Positions 1-10,299 of a stretch of 64,000 bases of DNA are shown here, piece by piece. Each line of letters starts with the position of its first letter. Within the stretch, counting starts at the first letter, position 1. This DNA is from Isoetes taiwanensis (Eukaryota; Streptophyta; Lycopodiopsida; Isoetales; Isoetaceae): NCBI GenBank assembly GCA_021234155.1, contig JAJEKV010000064.1, positions 558,001 through 622,000 on the forward strand. Reading direction: 5' to 3'. Below the pieces are notes generated by a model. That model was not told where the DNA came from and did not search any database. It saw only the letters and a list, made by a program, of their open reading frames with translations. The position numbers and the translations under genes are program-made.

Positions 1-149
1 GAAGAAATTAGACATCTCTCAAACGAGGAAGATGGAATTTAATGTGGACTGGCAAGTATATGCATATGTCAATGAGCCATCCAAAAAGGTACATCCGTAA
101 GGCTTAGATTAGTTGATCGAATGACAAAGCATCCGTTTTGTTAAAGAAC

Positions 150-1352
150 ATGAAAAATCAGCTTGCTAAGTTTACATCATAACTTTACAAAGACAATCGG
201 GCAGAGCAAAAGTTTTAAAAGATGTGTTGAGAAACTCCTGATAATAGTGTGTTGTCCATTGTTGACTTTGCAGAGAACTACACATTGAAACCGAGGACGT
301 AAGTGCAATCCGAGCATTGGAATCCTGATCAAATTAGTATTTTGGTCCATATTTCAATGATGAAAATAGAAGGTAAGCTTAAAAAAAAAGTGCATTTCTA
401 TGTTTCGGATGACAGAAGCATGACACTCATTTTGTGCAACATGGTTTTAAATTACATTTGGGGTGGCTTAAGAATAATGCGGTGGACACATAAACCTTCA
501 TTATGTGTGGTGGGATGGTTGTGCATCTCAATTCAAATCAAGACGGGCATGGTATGGAATCAGAGATACCATGTTGAAAATAAAATTCGAAAGTGATATG
601 GAATTTCTTTGATCCGGCCATGGAAAGGCACACATGATGGCGAGGCTGGTATAGCAAAGTTGTGGCTTGAGAGCGGCGAGAGAAAACAAAATGGCATGCC
701 GCTGATAAAAAGTAAACAACTTGTGCAGTTTAAGGGCCAAGGAATCGGATTGTGAAAGGGTGTTTTGGGAGGTTGGAAAAACAGATGTGAACAGCAGCAA
801 AGCATTCAATTGCAAGACTTTACCTGGTACTCAGCCAGATACATTACAGTGTCAACTATAAACCCAAACAGATCCAACAAAGTTGCTATGCAGACCACTC
901 TCGTGCTTTTGTGATGCTTGCACTAACTTCAATTGGTTGAATTGTGAGAACATTAAACATTGTGGAGAATGGTCTCTAAAAGTTTGGAGCCCACGATCAT
1001 ATTGCCTCTCGTGTTGAAGCTGAAAATGATGTGGATGTTTTGTATCATGCAGAGGGCGAGGCTGGTTTAGATGACACCAGAGTCGCTTCGAGATGTATTT
1101 GTGTCTTTTGCAGCACCGCACAATGTGGAAGGTGTTTCATACTATGTTCTCATGTGCACCGAGGAAAAGCATGCATTGGAAGAAGATTCAATTGATGACT
1201 ATGGAAATGAATACTCTGCTGGCACTAGTGTCATTGAAGGACAATATTATGAACTAATCCCAGCTGCCACAATAAGTATAAACCGCTTCCTACTAAGAAT
1301 GTTTTGGTACCGGAACCGCGGATTGGGGTTCGAATCCCATTCAAGAAAGTAA
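150..1352 (+). pseudogene. Decayed transposase-like gene (DGCASQFKS / SGHGKG family)
   Basis: Pieces of one protein lie in order on the plus strand but in changing frames: VDFAENYTLKPR near 255-300, QSEHWNPDQISILVHIS at about 305-355, a segment ending FYVSDDR near 410, HYVWWDGCASQFKSRRAWYG near 500-555, SGHGKGTHDG near 615-645, and a C-terminal stretch NVEGVSYYVLMCTEEKHALE near 1120-1185. From memory, these motifs in this order mark a family of largely uncharacterised proteins in plants and animals, probably derived from a DNA transposase; the Asp in WWDGC could be catalytic, which is inference. At least four frameshifts and a stop make it a pseudogene as assembled. No terminal inverted repeats were found. 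The closest downstream signal is the TGTACAT cluster at 1.5 kb. Family recognition is moderate; the biochemical role is unknown. Confidence 0.55.
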
Positions 1353-1509
1353 AACACAAGGTGAAGGGGCAAGCACAAACATTTCACTTGCCGATGAAGT
1401 CCACGAGACATTGTTATCACAACTTCCAAAGAATTGTAGATGACATGGACTAAGTCGATCTGTAGTACTTTCCCGAAATATTGTAATACTTTGTTATAAG
1501 AACTCAAGA

Positions 1510-1612
1510 ACCGGACTACTTGAGGAGTGCATTATGTACATCAATGTACATAAGATGTACAACAGATGTACATCTTATGTACATCCGTGTACATTCCGTA
1601 AATATTATAAAA
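1510..1612. repeat. TGTACAT-rich repeat with perfect 17-bp hairpin
   Basis: The heptamer TGTACAT or its core GTACAT recurs about seven times in 100 bp. Within it, 1544-1560 (ATGTACATAAGATGTAC) and 1568-1584 are perfect reverse complements around a 7-nt loop (1561-1567). The same word is dense again at 5.33-5.47 kb and present at 5.68-5.76 kb and 7.23 kb, so it may be a dispersed repeat bordering or lying inside one element. Confidence 0.8.
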
Positions 1613-1783
1613 ATTTGTTAAGTGTAAGTTGATTAGAATTGAACACAAGAAAGTTGAATTGCATAAACACTAAAAATGGTTTCACCATGGCAAAGATAAG
1701 AAATGGACAGTTTTCATGTACAAATGGTTGATATATTTATATTGTGGACATAAATATAACACACCCAAAAAAATGAGCATGGC

Positions 1784-2107
1784 TCATAATTCATGACCAA
1801 GCTTCAAAATGTCATTAGGTGCCTGATATCTTATGACTATTGCATCATGTCTTCCAGCCAGCCGAGGTGAAGAGATATCCTCTAAAGCAGTAGTCCATGC
1901 GGTTTCTATAGCACGTGCCACTGGCAAACCTTTCCATCCTACATGGCCTGCATCTTCCAGGACACGTGCCTTCCCCCAAGGGTTGTGCAACAAGTGATTT
2001 GCTGCCAATATACATTTCATGGTTGCTCGTTCCTCATAATTTTCAATTTGCTCAACCTTTTCCCAAAGTTCAGAACAAAGCAGATAGAGGCGATAATCGG
2101 TCCCCAA
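1784..2107 (-). CDS. Unidentified ORF, possible 3' exon of the HAD-like locus
   Basis: A 107-codon minus-strand ORF of ordinary protein-like composition with an acidic, Leu-rich helix-like start (ELWEKVEQIENYEERATMKC) and Trp/Gly-containing middle (HNPWGKARVLEDAGHVGWKG). I do not recognise the family. It lies 144 bp downstream, on the same strand, of the FCP1/HAD-like segment and could be its last exon; the first Met may be artificial if an intron precedes it. The opposite-strand ORFs over this stretch look like shadows because their composition is poorer. Confidence 0.3.
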   Translation of the reverse strand: MGTDYRLYLLCSELWEKVEQIENYEERATMKCILAANHLLHNPWGKARVLEDAGHVGWKGLPVARAIETAWTTALEDISSPRLAGRHDAIVIRYQAPNDILKLGHEL

Positions 2108-2250
2108 CCCTATGTACTTGCAAACTTGTGTTGGTTTGTATTACCTCCGGGTGCAAAGAGAACTCTATCTCTTAGTTTCTTAATAGTCTTTTGTGTTTCA
2201 GTCCATTCATCTACAAAGCAAATAAAGATCACTTAATTATGTATACACAC

Positions 2251-3140
2251 TCATAATTGTACCAATAAGAAAGACAGTAAGAATAGAGTACTCAAGTGCA
2301 ATGAACAAAAACTTTGATACATATATTCATAACATTTGAATTTGTACATCACCAAAAGTCTCCACCAACAATGGGCGGTCGAGAGGCCAATAACATGATG
2401 GCGCTTTCTCCATTCCTTGCTCAGATATTGACTAAATTTAGGCAGCAGAGCACCCAAGTTGCTTGCCATAGTTTGCCAAGAAAAATCTGTTCCACACCCT
2501 TCGATATGCCATCTGCTTGCATTAGTCATTGGATGCTCTTTCACATAAACTATACCATCTTCGGCCATTTTGAATCCATTAAGCCATGGAATGAGCTCCA
2601 TGACAAGCAATCTGTCACCAGCTAATATCGGTGTCCAAGAGAAAGGACATATGTAGCTTCCTACAGATTCAAAGTGGATTTGTATCTTTAAATTAAAATC
2701 GATCAAACTGTATGTCCATAGTACTCGGGTACTCTTTCCATACCACAGCTTAATGGTTTCACAAACAACCCCTTTTGAGGTTCGAGGGTGTTTGTGTGGC
2801 GAGTCCAACAACTTGCTCCGGCCGTAAACAAACTTCAGCTTTATGGAAAAAACATCACAAATATGTTCCACAATTGGTTGAAGATTTTTAGAAGTGAGTG
2901 AAGACCAGATGGCAACATCAAACCCTTCTCTTACAAATGCTAACAGTGATGCTAACCCTGGGCCTGCTTGATAAAAAACACATTTCCTATATTAAATTGA
3001 AGCTCATCTTTTCGGATCTGTTGGTATCTTGAGTTAATATTTTCATTCTTGTGCACACTCTTGCCCAACCACAATTTAAGTCAAAGATAACGAGCTTTCT
3101 CCCTGAATTAGATGATTCACCCTTCCAGCAAGAAAACACT
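2251..3140 (-). pseudogene. FCP1/HAD-like phosphatase domain fragment
   Basis: Reading the minus strand, RKLVIFDLN near 3105-3080 resembles motif I of plant FCP1/NLI-interacting HAD-like proteins (hhhhDLNG, where the second catalytic Asp is often replaced). It is followed after a frame change by GLASLLAFVREGFDVAIWSS near 2955-2895, which matches the motif II region (VGIWSSR), then an open segment of 206 codons to 2251. These proteins are haloacid-dehalogenase-type phosphatases or degenerate relatives. Motif I continues as NCG rather than NGL/NGV and the frame shifts twice, so the copy looks inactive, unless the breaks are sequencing errors. Introns are likely but splice sites were not resolved. 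Flanking ORFs on the same strand (1.8, 3.5-4.2 and 5.8-7.1 kb) may belong to the same gene. Family call moderate, function inferred. Confidence 0.45.
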
Positions 3141-3470
3141 TGAGATTCACAATTTATAATTACATTTCGCACACACAATTGAGAAAACACATTGATAATT
3201 ACACGATTGTTATTTGCACAGTGTAAGTGAGACAAATAAATTAATTTTTTCATTACTTATTGAGTACAAAGAAGCTCGGAGCATGGCTCATACAAAACTG
3301 TAATTTACAAACAAGTCAAAGGGACTATCTACCCTGTGTAGGAACAACTGCTTATATATTCATCTCGCCTTCTACAATTAATGCCTCCATTAGATGATCC
3401 CTCCGTGACTTGGCATAGGCATCGCTGAACCAACCGGGTGTCATCCGCATGGTGCACAAGTATTAGAGGA

Positions 3471-4181
3471 CTATACCAACAAATAACTAATAGGAAAATA
3501 ACATGTTCTACTTACAAAAATGGAGCTTGGCTGTGCATCAACCACGGCATCTATGAATTTGTGCATGTAAGCCACAATGTACATGCAAGGGTTGCTGGTA
3601 CTAGTTTCTGGCATTTTAGGACGTAAACACGGAGCATCAAAGTTCTTCCTACCATGGTTTAAGCTGTTGGATCCGAGCATCATGTTATTGATCACAAGCT
3701 TATGAAACCTGCAAAATTGCAATGTGAGAATAAATCAAGCATAAGAAATTGCAATATGAGAATAATCAAATCATAAAAGCAAAACAGAAACTCATACTTA
3801 CTTCTGGACCACTTTAGCATCGGGTACATAGCCTTTGACAGGAGAGAGGATCTGTATACTTGGGCTAGCTATACATGGAAAAGAGCTTTTCGTTGGACCA
3901 GCAAGCACAAGTATTGCCAATGCCACATTTGGGCCTTGCAGAATTGGAACAAATATGTATTGGCATCTTGCAATCAAAATGCCTTCCAGCCCTTCCTTTA
4001 TGTTAGTGTTCTGTGCATCTGCCCCCTTCTTGAGGGAATTCACAAAATTCTGGAAGGTGTCCGTCGAACCGTAAAAACTTGTGTTTCCAATCGGATGGAA
4101 GATCGCTACAAAGGTACACGCACACAAATCCAGATTACATATTAATACATAAGATGAGTGACTTAGGGAATGAAATAACAT
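3471..4181 (-). CDS. Two unidentified ORFs upstream of the HAD-like segment
   Basis: Two minus-strand ORFs (3798-4181, 127 codons; 3471-3722, 83 codons) are separated by about 75 bp containing AT-rich sequence that could be an intron. The first has a hydrophobic stretch (YIFVPILQGPNVALAILVLA) and a Pro-containing tail ending YVPDAKVVQK; the second is Cys/Met-rich with no domain I know. Their strand and position suggest 5' exons of the locus that contains the HAD-like segment, but nothing in the sequence proves it. I considered a Ulp1-type protease and dropped it because the His/Asp/Cys order is not visible. Confidence 0.25.
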
Positions 4182-4469
4182 AAATATGTTGAAATGCTAG
4201 CCTACCTCCCATAGACATCTACCATCTTAGAGGTCAAGTCCAACTTCCAGCCAGAACTCGTCAACATCACTTTGAAAGATAGAGGGTGCAGGCTTAGGAG
4301 GACAGTCCCTATAAGGAGTGAATGGAACCAACCTTTTCAGTCGGTTCACTAAACTGTACAAGGAAACAACAACGCATTAGCAAAAGAATATATCTATTGT
4401 AATCAATTGTATATTACTCACCTTGTAAATTCATCACCGCTTCAAAGATCTTCTGAGGATCACTGCACC

Positions 4470-4900
4470 TTATTTGTTATCACATCAATATTTGCTTGTA
4501 GATCCTCTTCCTCTTCCGGTTCCGACTCAGAAGGATCAGGATCAGCTTCCTTCACGGCCTGTGATCGTGTCCTATGTACAAAAAAATGTGGTTAATTACC
4601 ATAAATCTGAGATGTTTAACAAAATTAGTTCATCTTGGACATACCTCTTTCTAGGTGGTGGTGGCACTTTTTTGCCTGGAGATTTTCTTTTCGGAGGACA
4701 TTTTTTGTTGCTGGAGATTTTGCCTGTTTTTTTCCTTTTGGAGTGCCATCACCAAAGATTCGTTTGCCTCCTCTTTGGAGTGGACTCAACTACCAACTCG
4801 GCTTCCTCTTCCCTGGTATCTCCTGGTTAAAATCTGGATCTCAGTCCTTTGTAGCTTTTTCCTCGTAATGTGTCCGGGACTGACCCGCAGATGATCTTTG
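4470..4900 (-). CDS. Lys/Pro-rich low-complexity coding-like segment
   Basis: On the minus strand 4870-4640 translates, with one or two frame changes, to a basic low-complexity run (for example RKENLQAKK and GTPKGKKQAKSPATK), and 4560-4495 to an acidic Glu/Asp/Ser-rich run. Such alternating basic and acidic tracts are typical linkers or nuclear localisation regions of plant nuclear proteins. It lies between the coiled coil (5.8-6.3 kb) and the other minus-strand ORFs, so it is probably another part of the same broken locus. The plus-strand ORFs here are Ser/Phe-rich shadows. Confidence 0.25.
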
Positions 4901-5324
4901 ACGCAAGTGAATCTTTCTTAGCTTCTCCAATTACTAATTTAGCACTTGGTGATGAAAGAGTTTACGTTGCGGCTAGCCATTGAAGGCTCTGCACCGCAAA
5001 TCGCTTTTAGCTTTCTCAAGTGCCATCCTCTCAATTTCCTCAACTTCACTTTGCCATGTTCGAGGAGGCACCATTGCGATGGTTCTATTACCGCACTGTA
5101 AATGTCATTGGTGATCCGGAGCTGGAAGGTTGAGGGTCTACGATTCGGCCCCCTTATTATGCTCGGTAAAAATCAGAAAGAGAGTCGATGCAGATGGCTC
5201 AAGAACATCACCATTAAAGCCGCTTACGGATAGGAACAACCTCATCTGCAAACAAACAAATGATCTAAATTTCAATAGACATAAAAGAACATGAAAACGG
5301 AACTAATGAGAAATATCTGGTACA

Positions 5325-5765
5325 TTCTGCCAAGCATGTACATTTCATGTACATAAAATGTACCAAATGTAAATAACTACATTTAACTATAGCCAAATGT
5401 ACATGTGCATGTTCCTCAATGTACATAGAGGTACCTCAATGTACCCGGATGTACCCGTGATGTACCCGTGTATCCAAATAGGGAATGTAGATCTATGCCC
5501 AAAAAAGCACATATATGTAAAAAATGCACATACTTATGAATCCATCTACGATGCACTCTAAAGATAAATGCATATACATCTATTTGCAGATGTAGACTCC
5601 ATTAGAGACATGTACAACCGATACAAGCTGGTCAAGCTCAAAAATAAAAGCATCAATAAACAAGCAAATATATGCCTATGTACCTCATTTCTGAGATGTA
5701 CACTAAAAAGTTATACATGTACAAGGAATAGCAATGCACTGAAAGCCATACATGTAGAACTATGC
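5325..5765. repeat. Second TGTACAT / GTACCC-rich block
   Basis: Between 5330 and 5475 the words TGTACAT, TGTACC and GGTACC recur about a dozen times, including a run of TGTACCC units near 5437-5472; scattered further copies reach 5760. The block resembles that at 1510-1612. It sits between coding-like pieces of the minus-strand locus, so it may be an intron-borne or nested repeat. Confidence 0.65.
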
Positions 5766-5804
5766 AGATTACAATAACAAATATGAATGAAGAGAAATAT
5801 AAGT

Positions 5805-6285
5805 TTAAATTAGTTGAGAGCAATGCATACCTTTCACAGCAGGGAAACCAAGCTGAATTCGAATGCCCTCATCCCAGATGCAACCTTTTATGCAATTACA
5901 TCTTTCATGGACCAGATAACACAAGCGTAAGAGGCAATAAGCATCTCTGCATGGAGCTAGCGAAGAACAAACCAGTTTTGCCAAAGCCTTGGCCACAACA
6001 GTACATGAACCGAATGTGATGAACTGCTTATAGAAGTAGCTCCTCTGAGGGGTAGGGCCTCGGGTGCAGAACAATAGGTCCTGCTCTCCCCATGAAATCC
6101 AAAATCTGTGAATGCCTTTGCTGAACCAATTCAATGCAATTAAGTTTTTCCTTTGCTTGTTCAATTGAGATTTCATGCCTTTCAATGTCTTTAGTTGCTT
6201 CCTGCAAACCAATTTCTAGCTTAGAAGAGTGCTGTTCTTTATCATGTCTACTCATAACCAAGTCTTCCAACTTGTACTTCAACAC
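5805..6285 (-). CDS. Coiled-coil ORF (possible internal exon)
   Basis: The minus strand from 6285 encodes 85 codons beginning MLKYKLEDLVMSRHDKEQHS and rich in Glu, Lys, Leu and Gln with roughly heptad-spaced hydrophobics up to about residue 65 (EAKEKLNCIELVQQRHSQIL-like pattern), a likely coiled coil. An overlapping ORF in another frame (5805-6212) continues 3', which suggests a frameshift or splice. No named family. It is on the same strand as the neighbouring HAD-like and Lys-rich pieces and may be the coiled-coil part of one protein. Confidence 0.35.
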
Positions 6286-6546
6286 TCAAACATAACTTGA
6301 TTTCCAGCCGGGATCATGGGACAATTTGTCAAATTCTGTTTTGTCTCATCTATTTTCTCGGCAGATCATGCTGCGTATCTTCTGATAGCATATCCTTTCT
6401 ACCCTCAATCCGGCTGATGACCTTCAATGCATCCCTCCTTTTTCTTCCGGTTGCTTCTACTTCATTCAATAGGTTAGTTTTCTCCTCCAACCCATGCTTA
6501 AGTAACGCTTTATTGTGTCAACATCTGATCTAGAATAATCCAGGCT

Positions 6547-7114
6547 CTAATATTCTCTGGCAGCAATACGATGTCCCGCTTTGATAGTTGAGGATTTACC
6601 TGCTGTAGGGTCCTGTAGAACGTCCCGAAATGAGGGTTTTGGCAAGATCTTTGGCGGTCCTAGCCACGTCCATCCAATCAACAAGCCGCCCTTCAAGTGA
6701 AGAGCAAATGCTCGTAAAAAATAGGTTGAAATATAATGGTTTGTAACCCGCTTTCTTGCCATAAACCAATTCATAATATTTAAAAACTTTCCATGCGCTT
6801 CGGATTCTCCCTTCCTTGAATCCTCGTCTGCTTTTTGGAGCTTCACCCCATACCTCGTTCATAACCATCTCTAGGTTGGGTATGTGGGCCTCTGCATGAT
6901 TTTATCACGGAGGTCTTTGGCTTGGATCACCTCGTAACCCAAACGTAAACTCCTTGGAGGTAAAATTCCACCGTCGGAAGCACCGCATCTTGCTTAATGT
7001 GGTGATGAGCAAGCACTCATCCGGGCGTTTTGGGGCCATAGCTAGATGAAGAATTCGTGATCGGAATTCAAGCAGAGAAGGCAGGGGCGGGATAGTGAAC
7101 GAGAGGCAAACCAA
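6547..7114 (-). CDS. Unidentified ORFs, possible 5' end of the minus-strand locus
   Basis: From an ATG at about 7039 the minus strand reads MAPKRPDECLLITTLSKMRC and stays open for 44 codons. After a frame change it continues EVIQAKDLRDKIMQRPTYPT and then the 90-codon ORF ending near 6596, which contains VDWMDVARTAKDLAKTLI. The composition is protein-like throughout, and the clean frame transfer near 6915 suggests one exon with a single-base error or mutation. I do not recognise the family. This is the most upstream coding-like piece on this strand, so it may hold the start of the locus that runs down to 1.8 kb. Confidence 0.35.
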
Positions 7115-7139
7115 GAAAGAATTTGGGAAAGAATTTCAA

Positions 7140-8360
7140 AATCCGATAATTGCGGGTTCAGAGTAGTGGATAGCCATTAATCATGGCAGTTACTAGCTGG
7201 TCATGATGACAGTTATTCCAAAAATGTGCATTCGGTACATATGTATATGTACAAAAAGGGCTACATTTATAGACACCCTTTCATGCTTTTACCCTAGAAT
7301 CTGATCATATTGGCTCCAATTGCGACGGAACGGTGCTAAAGCACCACTCAATAAAAAGCTCTCGATGAGAGGAATCCAAAGGCCTGAGCCACACCTTCAT
7401 CCGACCTGTCTACTGCAAGTTTGCCTTTGAAGGCGATTAAAAAAAAAAAGAAGCTTCATGGAAAGTCCACTCATAAATGCTTTGCCACCTCACTAACTTT
7501 TTATTAATGAGAGTGCTACCTCACCTCTTAAAAAAAAAAGAAAACAAGCAATTTAATATAAAAACTTAATGGCTAGGCTTTATCCTCACCTTTTAATCTA
7601 ACATTAGGATATGCTACAACAACTCTATTTTTTGGCACCTTACTTGCACCTTCCTCACGAAATCAAGGACTAGGATTTTTCCTCCCCTTTTGATCCAATG
7701 GCTACAGCTTTGCCACCTCGCCGCTTTTACAATAAATGGCCTAGATCCATTTGAGTATATAGACAATCTATATGATGGGGGTACATCCAAGTAATTTTAT
7801 ATATACAAGAAATTTATCGCGGCGTTCTCTTTATCGAGTTTGTGCTAGTTGAAAATGATATAAACGTCCAACTTGCTGTCCATTTGTCAAACTTGCTGTT
7901 CATTCGAAATTGTTGTCAAGAAGGTGTCGAATGCGTGCAAAACTTAATATTTAAAACATGAAAGGAAACTTCGCGCAATGAAACAACAACATAATATCAC
8001 ATACCTATACTGCTCCAACATATCAACATTGCCAACATGCTGTCTAGTTTAGTTATGTTGTCAAATCTGAATTTTCCAATGAATTGGTTCAAACACTGGT
8101 ACATCATATGATGAGAAGTGTCTATTAAATATGCATCATATACTGTGCTTTCTAGCACACAATACACAAAAGATTTTCCTTATGCCAGACCGAACAAAAA
8201 TCATCCTCATGCTAGTTTTGCTAACAGGCACCGCTACATTATTTAGACAATTACTTGATCTTCTTGTCTTAAATACATGTATGGGGCACAAAGTTATTTA
8301 TTAATCCGTAGCAACAATCAGAATTGGACCTTTTGGAGCACGGTATTATATTTGTTCTTA
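7140..8360. other. Noncoding AT-rich stretch
   Basis: No ORF above background on either strand. There are A-runs at about 7440 and 7530. No recognisable element ends, RNA gene or repeat family were seen. Confidence 0.6.
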
Positions 8361-8550
8361 TGTTGATCAACCATATACTTTGTGCAATATACTCCAATTA
8401 CTCAGTTGAATGGTATACGAGCATTCACAACATACACATGTTGTAGTACATGAGCTTAGTTTATGGACCCAACTGGCGAAGCTTAGTTTATTAACAAAAA
8501 ACTCGGTGCCAAATCCGTATATGCCATTTTTCCTCTTTGCAATGCATCTA

Positions 8551-8631
8551 GCCACGCCAAATATGGAGAACTATTTTTCTAATGGCCATGCCAAATATGG
8601 CCATGCCAAATATGGACAACTATTTTTCTAT
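8551..8631 (+). repeat. Short nested repeat (CCATGCCAAATATGG units)
   Basis: The unit GCCA[C/T]GCCAAATATGG occurs at about 8551, 8584 and 8599. The first and last are each followed by an almost identical 15-bp tail (AACTATTTTTCTA), so a 30-bp segment was duplicated and a 15-bp subunit added. It sits inside a 107-codon plus ORF (8410-8733) that I do not regard as a gene. Confidence 0.75.
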
Positions 8632-8760
8632 CAAAAAATGCTGGAAAACTTTGTCCAAAATGCCATTATAGAAGAACATTTTAGCATATATGCAATCTTA
8701 CGGTCGATTTCTCATTTGCTCGGGTGTCGATAGGTTTCAAAATTTATAGCATGTGTAAGT

Positions 8761-9300
8761 TAGGGCCTGGTAGGGTGCGACTCTTCTTTCTTCCATCAGC
8801 TCTTTTAGGTGGTGCGATTGCAGTCCTTAGTAGCCCCGACCGGATTTTTCCTTTTCAAATTTTCACCGGATTTGTTGCTCTTTAATCTTCCCTATGGCCG
8901 ATCGACCATATCCGGAGATTTGATTTGATCTTAACCCGTCAAATTTTGTCCTCTGTGTCCTAATTCCAGCTTCGCTCTTCTTCTCTTAGGGTTGCATGTA
9001 ATGGGAATCGAGAGTTTCGATCCGGCTTATGGAGTCTTAGATTTGAGATTGATGCCGGGTTTAGTATTTCCGTGGTTCAATTTGCGGCGGAGAAAAAATA
9101 GGTCTTGTCGAAGAAAGTTCGTGGGTTGAAGTGTTTCTAAAGATGTGAAGATTTCAATCCCAATTACATCAAAGAGGGATGTTGGAATTGTGGCTTTGAA
9201 CGCCAGATCCGCCCAACGGATTTGATTCGGAGACCTATATGCATGTATGAGTAATTTTGACCTAACTATGGAGTTTCCTCGAGTTAGGAATAGCACCTAA
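8761..9300 (+). other. Gene-like leader region without a supported CDS
   Basis: Pyrimidine-rich leader-like sequence (8780-8990) precedes an ATG at 9001 that opens only 42 codons (MGIESFDPAYGVLDLRLMPG...). Composition resembles a plant 5' UTR and first exon, but no domain, splice site or continuation was convincing. It may be a gene fragment. Confidence 0.2.
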
Positions 9301-9584
9301 AGAGGAATTTTTAACCGATGATTCTATGATATAGGCCACACTGGGAGGGAAAGCTTATGCGGCCAAGCACTTGCACCTGGGCTCCACTAATCCTTGGCCT
9401 TCAATCTTCTCGCTTCAAACCATTAAGGCAGAAATTTAGATCGCCTGCCACAAAATGTGGTTTGAAAACCCATAAAATGGCTGATTGCTAGCTTGCAATC
9501 CCCATGTTAAGTTAGTTCTTCAACTTGAATTGCGCGATATTGTGCTCATGCTTCTTAAAGATACATAGATCACCAAGAAGGCAC

Positions 9585-9986
9585 TTATTTTTGCAGCCAT
9601 TCAAGGCAAGATGAATCCTCTTTCAAACTATTCGCACTAAAATTCAAAATCGTAGGCGTAATCTCCGCCCAAAAAGCAATTGGCGCGAATGGACCTTTTG
9701 GCGTAATATCGAATAATGTTTGGAATGCATCATGCTCTAATTCTTGAAAGTCGCTTATGGATCTACAAATAGCTTCGTTCAGCCTTTTTCCTAGAATTTG
9801 CCCTTCTTTTCCAAGGTTGGGTTTGCGAGATAATAGAGAGGGCACGCCTGAATATCGGCGGTAGCAGAGGTAGCACACACCAGGGATCCGACTAATAATC
9901 CCATCCTTGTGCTCTGTAGTATCCGACAAACCCAAGGTTAATAGACTTAAAATCAAATAAGAAATGTAAAGGAGGAAAAATATCAC
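9585..9986 (-). CDS. Hypothetical 133-codon ORF
   Basis: An uninterrupted minus-strand ORF. The N-terminal 20 residues are hydrophobic (MIFFLLYISYLILSLLTLGL) but may be intron read-through, because protein-like sequence only begins at about residue 60 (LGKRLNEAICRSISDFQELE) and runs to the stop with mixed charged and aromatic residues (ALWAEITPT-like). The likely real piece is the last 70 codons, perhaps an exon. No homologue recognised. A second, poorer minus ORF lies just upstream at 10036-10269. Confidence 0.25.
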   Translation of the reverse strand: MIFFLLYISYLILSLLTLGLSDTTEHKDGIISRIPGVCYLCYRRYSGVPSLLSRKPNLGKEGQILGKRLNEAICRSISDFQELEHDAFQTLFDITPKGPFAPIAFWAEITPTILNFSANSLKEDSSCLEWLQK

Positions 9987-10299
9987 GAGAAAAGATTACT
10001 GCGAAGCAATATCGTAAGCAAGTAGTGAAAGATTATCAAAAGGAACAAAGTGGTGGAGAGTGAGATGACGCCGAGTACAACAAAAGAAATTTTAAGGGTT
10101 TACGCCATATCCGCACCCAAACACAAATGCTTTCACAAATTATGCAAGAAATACCCTTTTTGCCTCGCATCAACGCCACAAATGAAATTATCCCCCATGA
10201 CCCGTTTTCACTATGAGATCTTGAGCAAACGATTTTCATGACGAGACCGCCCAAGATGATTCTCGTCATCTGAAGTCTGCCAATTTGGGCATAATGAGT

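Noticed and set aside
1322-1341. TTGGGGTTCGAATCCCATTC resembles a tRNA T-arm
   Set aside because: No matching acceptor, D or anticodon arms upstream at the right spacing; it lies in decayed coding-like sequence.
3798-4181. Ulp1-type cysteine protease domain
   Set aside because: A vague IFVPIL-type similarity only; catalytic His/Asp/Cys order not visible.
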